Below, piece by piece: positions 7,719 to 11,417 of a DNA stretch of 11,417 nt. The notes under the pieces were generated by a model. The model had not been told where the DNA came from and made no database searches. It saw only the letters and a list, made by a program, of their open reading frames with translations. The stretch's first letter is position 1. The number at the start of each line of letters is the position of its first letter. The stretch lies in assembly GCA_016218005.1 (NCBI GenBank), contig JACRFF010000125.1:1-11417 (forward strand), written 5' to 3'. The DNA is from Ignavibacteriales bacterium. Its GTDB lineage: Bacteria; Bacteroidota; Ignavibacteria; UBA10030. The translations under genes and the position numbers were made by a program.

Positions 7719-7724
7719 AGTATA
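7719..7724 (-). promoter_or_regulatory. Possible -10 box (TATACT) for the polysaccharide operon
   Basis: TATACT on the minus strand differs from TATAAT by one base, but 17 bases upstream only a poor -35 (TTCAGT) is present. It is a weak alternative housekeeping promoter. Confidence 0.2.
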
Positions 7725-7749
7725 CCTCAGAGAAGTGTTTGACTGAAAA

Positions 7750-7778
7750 AACTTACCAAAAAAAATAAGGAATGTCAA
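7750..7778 (-). promoter_or_regulatory. Possible housekeeping promoter of the polysaccharide operon
   Basis: A perfect TTGACA (7778-7773) is followed after exactly 17 T-rich bases by TAAGTT (7755-7750). The -10 is poor against TATAAT. Read as TAAGTTTT it comes close to the TAnnTTTG box known from Bacteroidota. It lies directly downstream of the anti-sigma terminator, where an operon promoter is expected. Confidence 0.35.
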
Positions 7779-7790
7779 TTTGTGAGAAAC

Positions 7791-7817
7791 AAAAAAGCCC
7801 CGATTCATCAGGGCTTT
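7791..7817 (-). terminator. Intrinsic terminator after the sigma/anti-sigma operon
   Basis: In the minus-strand RNA, AAAGCCC (7817-7811) pairs perfectly with GGGCTTT (7800-7794) across a 10-base loop, followed by further Us. It starts about 30 bases after the anti-sigma stop. The plus strand has a mirror A-run, but no plus-strand gene points at it. Confidence 0.85.
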
Positions 7818-7847
7818 CCGCACACCATAAACTCACATCGGCGCAGA

Positions 7848-9344
7848 CTATTCTTTCTTTCTCGCAATCTTTGGTTTGGCTTGAACATCCATGCCTTCAG
7901 CATCCTGTTGAAATCGGATGTGGAGCATTTTTCCAAGACTATCTCCACCCGATAATTCGATATTCATCTCGTTTTCGTTGTTTTGATAGAAGTGGATCCT
8001 CGGAACACGATTTTCAGTCCGATCCGTACTCGAATCTTCTTCAATGTAGAAACTGAATCCATGAACTTCCCTCCTGTCGGCATCCGTTATGAATTTTCTG
8101 ACACGAGGCATAACGCCAACATTGAACTCGATATTTTGTCTCTGCGAAGTGATAGGAGCCGTCCGAACGCTTACGCTGTGGTCAAGTTGATTTTCTTCAT
8201 CGAATACAGCGTGCGGCCTGCCTGACTCGCCTCGCTTTGCGGGTGAAGCGGGCCATCGGGCAGGCCTTGTACTCCTTGATACTTCCTTCGAGAATCGCTC
8301 AACCAACCGAGCGCGACGCATTTCCAATTCTGCTCGCATCTCCATATTTCGCATCTGATCGTGCACGCGGTCAAGGTTGATCTGCATTCGGCACAGAAGC
8401 AAGGTCTCCGGCGAAACAATGACAAAATGTTCTAATTGGGGAACTGCCGCAACCTGCCTCATCACTTTGTCAAACTCCATTGCCTTCGTCGCACGCGACT
8501 TAATAACGTATGGAGCGTCGCTTGATGCCAAAAACCGGTCGAATCTATCACGCTGCATCGGTTCCAAGCACGCGGCAATTCCAGAAACCAACACCTTGTT
8601 CAGTTTGGGAAGATTCGGGTCGATGGCAAGAGCATCGTTCTCGCCAACGAACACCGAGCGCTCGATTCTGTTTCGCGCATAATCAAGCAACGTATCGATA
8701 ACTTTCTGCTGCTTGGCCGTTGGGCGGATATCGGCAAGAAATTCCTTCATCGTAACGCTTGGCGCTTTGGCTCTGCGGAATTTCCCGACTTCGATTCGAT
8801 ATCCCTTCTGAAGGTTCTCATCGATCCGCAGCGTTGTGCCGGATTTGGAATCGAGTGGCAGCGTTCCTGTCAGCCCAAACTCCAACGCCTTCTCTTTGTC
8901 CAAGTTCGTAAAGAGCGGCAACACCGATCCTTTCAAAACCGATTCATCGTATGCTTTGCGAACGGTTTGTGCCTGCTGCTGGACGAACTCCGTGACCGAC
9001 TGACGATTCCTGAGCGTCACCACGCCAACAACCATCAAACCCACGATACCCAGCGCTACGGCAATCGGCGCGTACTTCCGCGGAAACGGCAAGAGGTTTG
9101 CATCATCCTCCCGAACGCGCGCTTCCATTGCGGCGTGTACTCGCGTCCAGAATCCAATGTTTTCAGAAAGCTTCGGCTGGTTCGACAACAACAACTTGAG
9201 CCGCTTGAGTTCGTCTACCTCTTTGTGCGCCTCAGGATGTTCGGCAAGGTATGCTTCGAACACACGCGCTTCGTGCGGCAAAAGATCGCCGTCAATCCAA
9301 CGACTGGTCCATTGGTGAAGTTCAGATGGTCGCAATGTTTTCAT
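7848..9344 (-). CDS. Zinc-free membrane anti-sigma factor with large periplasmic domain
   Basis: A 498-residue partner of the upstream ECF sigma factor; the two genes overlap by ATGA. Residues 1-75 resemble the cytoplasmic anti-sigma fold (WIDGDLLPHEARVFEAYL, 16-33). However, where zinc anti-sigma proteins have HLxxCxxC this one has YLAEHPEA (32-39), so the zinc ligands are missing. One membrane helix lies at about 91-112, leaving about 385 residues outside. That part has a mixed helical region (about 200-355) with two segments faintly like the LTxxQ motif of Spy/CpxP proteins (RPTAKQQKVID, 207-217; LEPMQRDRFD, 260-269), then a charged helix (322-355). A basic Pro/Arg linker (360-377) is encoded by a DNA palindrome, and a beta-looking C-terminal domain follows (about 400-485). 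I do not recognise the external domains. Expected role: hold the sigma factor inactive until an envelope signal triggers release. Confidence 0.75.
   Translation of the reverse strand: MKTLRPSELHQWTSRWIDGDLLPHEARVFEAYLAEHPEAHKEVDELKRLKLLLSNQPKLSENIGFWTRVHAAMEARVREDDANLLPFPRKYAPIAVALGIVGLMVVGVVTLRNRQSVTEFVQQQAQTVRKAYDESVLKGSVLPLFTNLDKEKALEFGLTGTLPLDSKSGTTLRIDENLQKGYRIEVGKFRRAKAPSVTMKEFLADIRPTAKQQKVIDTLLDYARNRIERSVFVGENDALAIDPNLPKLNKVLVSGIAACLEPMQRDRFDRFLASSDAPYVIKSRATKAMEFDKVMRQVAAVPQLEHFVIVSPETLLLCRMQINLDRVHDQMRNMEMRAELEMRRARLVERFSKEVSRSTRPARWPASPAKRGESGRPHAVFDEENQLDHSVSVRTAPITSQRQNIEFNVGVMPRVRKFITDADRREVHGFSFYIEEDSSTDRTENRVPRIHFYQNNENEMNIELSGGDSLGKMLHIRFQQDAEGMDVQAKPKIARKKE
8215..8266. repeat. 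GC-rich nested palindromic element inside the anti-sigma gene
   Basis: The outer arms GGCCTGCC (8215-8222) and GGCAGGCC (8259-8266) are perfect inverted repeats. Inside them CGCTT (8233-8237) and AAGCG (8246-8250) form a second hairpin around an 8-base loop. The 52 bases are about 73 percent GC, well above the surrounding gene. They are read in frame as residues 360-377, a Pro/Arg/Gly-rich stretch (core WPASPAKRGESGRP) between two predicted domains. The arrangement resembles in-frame palindromic elements such as those of Rickettsia, or a REP-type element. Only one copy is in this window. Confidence 0.6.
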
Positions 9345-10090
9345 GTTTTCACCTCCTCAAGCAGCGGCTGCAATACTTTGCGCATCATCGTTCGCGCCCG
9401 CGAGAGCCGCGACTTGACCGTGCCGATTTCGCATTGCATGATCTCGGCAATTTCCTCGTATGATAATCCTTCGATGTCTTTCAACACAACAGCAGTCCGG
9501 AATTTTTCCGAAAGCGATTTCAACCCCAACGACACCAACTCCGCCGTCTCCCTGTTCTCCGGCGGCACCGCCATCTTGGCTTCAAGTTCATCCCGCACCC
9601 CTTCCTCAAGATTTTGGAAAGAAAAGAATCGCCGTACTTTTCTTCTCCGCAACTCATCGCGGCTCTTATTGACGGCAATGCGATAGAGCCAAGTATAAAA
9701 TGAAGATTCAAATCGGAACCCCGCCAACGCCTCATAGACTTTGACGAACACTTCCTGTGCGATGTCGTCGACTGTATCGGACTCGCGAAAGATGGAATAA
9801 ATCAGATTGCGGATGCGCTCTTGATGACGCTCGACCAAGATGCGAAATACGCCGCGCTCCCCTTTTTGAAAGAGAGCGATCAGAACTTCGTCGCTCTTCT
9901 CCTTCAGAGGAACGTCGACAACATCAGCACGTTCTGGTTGTATCATCCGGTTCACAAGTACTTGGTGTTGCTTGGAAAATACGGAACTTCTCCGTTCAAC
10001 ACCACGTGGTAGTTGAATTACTGCAACGGCTCCCAGCGAGCGCAACACTCCCTTGTACTGATGAGATAGCGAATCCAAAGGCACTTCCAC
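9341..10090 (-). CDS. ECF (RpoE-type) RNA polymerase sigma factor
   Basis: It has a region 2 helix block beginning near EVLIALFQKGERGVFRILVE and continuing through DTVDDIAQEVFVKVYEAL, then WLYRIAVNKSRDELRRR. A linker follows, then region 4 with LSEKFRTAVVLKDIEG and the helix-turn-helix LSYEEIAEIMQCEIGTVKSR. There is no region 3, as expected for group 4 sigma factors. The 249-residue form starts at GTG 10090, with AAGAAGG 8 bases upstream and an ECF promoter about 25 bases before that. It carries about 65 residues ahead of region 2, longer than usual. The ATG at 9946 would give 201 residues, closer to typical length, but has no ribosome site. Both are possible; I prefer the GTG on signal quality. 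The stop overlaps the anti-sigma start, and the predicted promoter implies positive autoregulation. Confidence 0.92.
   Translation of the reverse strand: MEVPLDSLSHQYKGVLRSLGAVAVIQLPRGVERRSSVFSKQHQVLVNRMIQPERADVVDVPLKEKSDEVLIALFQKGERGVFRILVERHQERIRNLIYSIFRESDTVDDIAQEVFVKVYEALAGFRFESSFYTWLYRIAVNKSRDELRRRKVRRFFSFQNLEEGVRDELEAKMAVPPENRETAELVSLGLKSLSEKFRTAVVLKDIEGLSYEEIAEIMQCEIGTVKSRLSRARTMMRKVLQPLLEEVKT
9351..9357 (-). promoter_or_regulatory. Strong ribosome binding site of the anti-sigma gene
   Basis: AGGAGGT on the minus strand, 6 bases before the ATG at 9344 and inside the end of the sigma gene. Together with the ATGA overlap it supports matched synthesis of the sigma and anti-sigma proteins. 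Confidence 0.85.
9995..10017. repeat. 23-base near-perfect palindrome in the 5' part of the sigma gene
   Basis: TTCAAC-ACCACGTGGT-a-GTTGAA: a 10-base perfect palindrome flanked by 6-base inverted arms, with a single extra A on one side. As RNA it can form a 9-pair hairpin with one bulged base and an ACGU loop. It lies 49-71 bases before the alternative ATG at 9946, or within codons about 25-32 of the longer frame. It may be an operator, an RNA hairpin or coincidence. Confidence 0.4.
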
Positions 10091-10098
10091 GTCATCAT

Positions 10099-10105
10099 CC
10101 TTCTT
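10099..10105 (-). promoter_or_regulatory. Ribosome binding site deciding the GTG start of the sigma gene
   Basis: AAGAAGG on the minus strand, 8 bases upstream of GTG 10090. No comparable site precedes the alternative ATG at 9946, so this is the main argument for the longer form. Confidence 0.6.
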
Positions 10106-10120
10106 GATGCAACTGATTTT

Positions 10121-10149
10121 TTAGACGACGTGAGACTCGCAGGTGTTCC
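10121..10149 (-). promoter_or_regulatory. ECF-type autoregulatory promoter of the sigma/anti-sigma operon
   Basis: On the minus strand GGAAC (10149-10145) is followed by 17 bases and CGTCTAA (10127-10121). GGAAC with a CGTCTAA-like -10 at this spacing is the classical ECF promoter form. It sits between the nuoF terminator and the sigma start and predicts initiation near 10113-10116, about 25 bases before the GTG. Autoregulation is the usual arrangement for ECF sigma factors. Actual use of the promoter is inferred. Confidence 0.7.
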
Positions 10150-10152
10150 ATA

Positions 10153-10191
10153 AAGGAAAAACCCCGCAGGAGAATTCTCGTGCAGGGCTTT
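10153..10191 (-). terminator. Intrinsic terminator after nuoF
   Basis: In the minus-strand RNA, 10191-10181 pairs with 10168-10158 (11 pairs, two of them G-U), with an inner GAGAATTCTC palindrome (10179-10170) extending the stem after one mismatch. A run TTTTTCCTTT follows. It begins about 19 bases after the nuoF stop and ends just before the sigma promoter, so nuoF is the last gene of its unit. Confidence 0.88.
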
Positions 10192-10210
10192 GAACGCAGA
10201 AAGGCTGGTA

Positions 10211-11417
10211 TTACGCTACCGCAGCAATCACTGGTCGATCAACTGCGCAGCGTTCGAACTCATCTCTGAATTGCCTGATCATGGATTGTACCGGCCAAGC
10301 CGCCGCATCACCCAAAGCACAAATGGTATTACCCTCAATGTTGTTGGCAATATCTACCAGCAGATCGATATCCTTCAGCCGACCGTTGCCGTGCTCAAAT
10401 CGCTTGAGCACCTTCCAAAGCCAACCCGTCCCCTCTCGGCACGGCGTACACTGACCACACGATTCGTGATAGTAGAATTTCGAAATCCGAGCAATGACAT
10501 TAATGAGATTCGTGTCTTCGTCCATCACAATCATTCCCGCCGTCCCAACGGAGGAACCAGCAGCTTTGAGGGAATCTGCGTCCATCCGCACACCTTCGAG
10601 CTGATCGCCCCGCAAGATCATTGTCGAAGAACCACCCGGAATCACAGCCTTGATGCCCTTGTTATCCGGCACGCCGCCACACCACTTGTAGATGATCTCA
10701 AGCAATGGCTCTCCGGTCGGCATTTCAAAAACACCAGGATAGTTTACGTGCCCGCTGACGCCGACGAGGATGGGGCCGGGGTGCTTCGGTGCGCCAACTT
10801 TGGAATACCATTCCCACCCTTTCGTGATGATGATGGGAACGTTGGAAATCGTCTCGACATTATTGATCGTCGTCGGGCAACCCCACAACCCGAACTGTGC
10901 CGGAAACGGCGGCTTGACACGAGGGTACCCGCGCAAACCTTCAATCGAATTCATCAGCGAAGACTCTTCACCGCAGATGTACGCACCGGCACCCTTGTGA
11001 ATGGTGATCTCCGTCGAAAACGAAGAACCGGCAGCGCGATCACCGACATAGCCGCGAGCGTAGGCGTCGTCCAATGCCTTTTGCAGCATGCGAATCCATT
11101 TGCCGTACTCGCCGCGAATGTAGATGTACGCGTGCGTGATGCCCATGGCGTAGCAAGCGATCAGCGTTCCTTCGATCAGAAGATGCGGATTGGATTCAAA
11201 AATCTGCCGATCCTTAAATGTGCCCGGTTCCGATTCATCGCCGTTGACGCAGAGATACTTCGGCTTCGCCGATTGCTTTGGCATGAACGACCACTTTAAG
11301 CCGGCTGGGAAACATGCACCGCCGCGGCCTCGCAAATTTGATTTCTTGATCTCATCGATGATCGCATCCGGCGTCATCTCCAAGGCCTTCTTCAACGACT
11401 GATAGCCGCCGAGCGCA
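10211..11417 (-). CDS. nuoF: NADH-quinone oxidoreductase subunit F, 5' end outside the window
   Basis: The visible 401 residues of the 51-kDa flavoprotein subunit of complex I, which binds NADH, FMN and the N3 [4Fe-4S] cluster. The frame is open to the window edge (ALGGYQSLKKAL), so only about 20-40 N-terminal residues are missing. Visible elements, numbered from the first visible complete codon, are the FMN/NADH loop LRGRGGACFPAGLKW (28-42), VNGDESEPGTFKDR (57-70), the NADH-site block KGAGAYICGEESSL (141-154), KPPFPAQFGLWGCPTTINNVET (168-189 region), and the cluster ligands SCGQCTPC (319-326) with a fourth Cys in NTICALGD (at 366). All four cluster cysteines are present. The usual GGAGFP reads GGACFP here. 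A terminator follows at once, so nuoG is not downstream; the other subunits must lie upstream or elsewhere. Confidence 0.97.
   Translation of the reverse strand, partial: ALGGYQSLKKALEMTPDAIIDEIKKSNLRGRGGACFPAGLKWSFMPKQSAKPKYLCVNGDESEPGTFKDRQIFESNPHLLIEGTLIACYAMGITHAYIYIRGEYGKWIRMLQKALDDAYARGYVGDRAAGSSFSTEITIHKGAGAYICGEESSLMNSIEGLRGYPRVKPPFPAQFGLWGCPTTINNVETISNVPIIITKGWEWYSKVGAPKHPGPILVGVSGHVNYPGVFEMPTGEPLLEIIYKWCGGVPDNKGIKAVIPGGSSTMILRGDQLEGVRMDADSLKAAGSSVGTAGMIVMDEDTNLINVIARISKFYYHESCGQCTPCREGTGWLWKVLKRFEHGNGRLKDIDLLVDIANNIEGNTICALGDAAAWPVQSMIRQFRDEFERCAVDRPVIAAVA

Larger units (their letters stand above)
7578..7847. other. Gene-free 270-base leader between the anti-sigma gene and the polysaccharide operon
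   Basis: No convincing gene on either strand. On the minus strand it holds, in order, the anti-sigma terminator, a TTGACA-type promoter candidate, a TATACT box, two tandem GGAAC boxes, and an 8-base palindrome (CCCTAGGG, 7586-7593) overlapping the weak ribosome site of the first operon gene. A frame reading 7823-7587 begins inside the terminator and looks spurious. Confidence 0.7.

Noticed and set aside
7711..7724. GTGGTAGCAG resembling the RfaH ops/JUMPstart element
   Set aside because: It is on the plus strand, opposite to the operon, and matches only partly.
7587..7823. 78-codon minus-strand frame in the leader
   Set aside because: Its GTG start lies upstream of the terminator hairpin and it reads through the hairpin and all promoter candidates. 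No ribosome site and no recognisable domain.
8967..9686. 239-codon open frame on the plus strand
   Set aside because: Runs antisense across the sigma/anti-sigma junction, both of which are well supported.
9982..9988. GGAACTT on the plus strand resembling an ECF -35 box
   Set aside because: It lies within the sigma gene and points toward the antisense of nuoF, with no gene to drive.
10093..10098. ATGATG directly after AAGAAGG opening a 26-codon frame ahead of the sigma gene
   Set aside because: No spacer between ribosome site and ATG; the frame is not protein-like and overlaps the sigma start.
10190..11299. 369-codon open frame on the plus strand
   Set aside because: It is exactly antisense to nuoF, which has full family motifs. 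The product is rich in Arg, Thr and His, resembles no family, and has no ribosome site.
1..11417. CRISPR arrays, tRNA or rRNA genes, transposases, toxin-antitoxin or defence genes
   Set aside because: None seen: no regular direct repeats, no clover-leaf or rRNA-like stretch, and every sizeable coding region is accounted for.

Overview
The window is a block of co-directional genes, all on the minus strand, so it reads from high to low coordinates. It looks like a free-living Gram-negative bacterium of intermediate GC. An outer-membrane-type polysaccharide export protein, a Wzz-type co-polymerase and a Wzx/Wzy pair require a double membrane, and the NuoF sequence is of the bacterial complex I type. 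The overall style suggests the Bacteroidota/Ignavibacteriota/Chlorobiota neighbourhood, but that is an impression and not a proof.

In transcription order: (1) 11417-10211, nuoF of respiratory complex I, missing its N-terminus at the window edge and closed by a strong intrinsic terminator (10191-10157). (2) 10149-7848, an ECF sigma factor and its membrane anti-sigma factor, sharing a 4-base ATGA overlap. The pair is preceded by a textbook ECF-type promoter (GGAAC, 17 bases, CGTCTAA), which predicts autoregulation, and is followed by a terminator at 7817-7791. (3) 7847-7578, a 270-base gene-free leader with several promoter candidates. Two are tandem GGAAC boxes resembling the sigma factor's own promoter. 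(4) 7577 to position 1 and beyond, a polysaccharide operon: a dTDP-sugar 3,5-epimerase-like cupin, rfbB, wecB, a four-SLBB polysaccharide export protein, a Wzz-type chain-length protein, a Wzy/WaaL-family polymerase or ligase, and the first 158 residues of a Wzx-type flippase. The flippase gene was not listed among the supplied open frames because its stop lies outside the window; I translated it by hand.

Working model: RfbB, the cupin and WecB make activated sugars (dTDP-4-keto-6-deoxyglucose and derivatives, UDP-ManNAc). Wzx flips the lipid-linked repeat unit, the Wzy-family protein polymerises or ligates it under Wzz control, and the SLBB protein exports it. The glycosyltransferases and the rest of the dTDP-sugar pathway (rmlA, rmlD) are not in the window.

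No clearly novel defence or mobile system is visible. The most unusual items are a GC-rich 52-base nested palindrome inserted in frame in the anti-sigma gene, the zinc-free anti-sigma factor with a roughly 385-residue periplasmic part of unknown function, and the possible regulatory link from that sigma factor to the polysaccharide operon.
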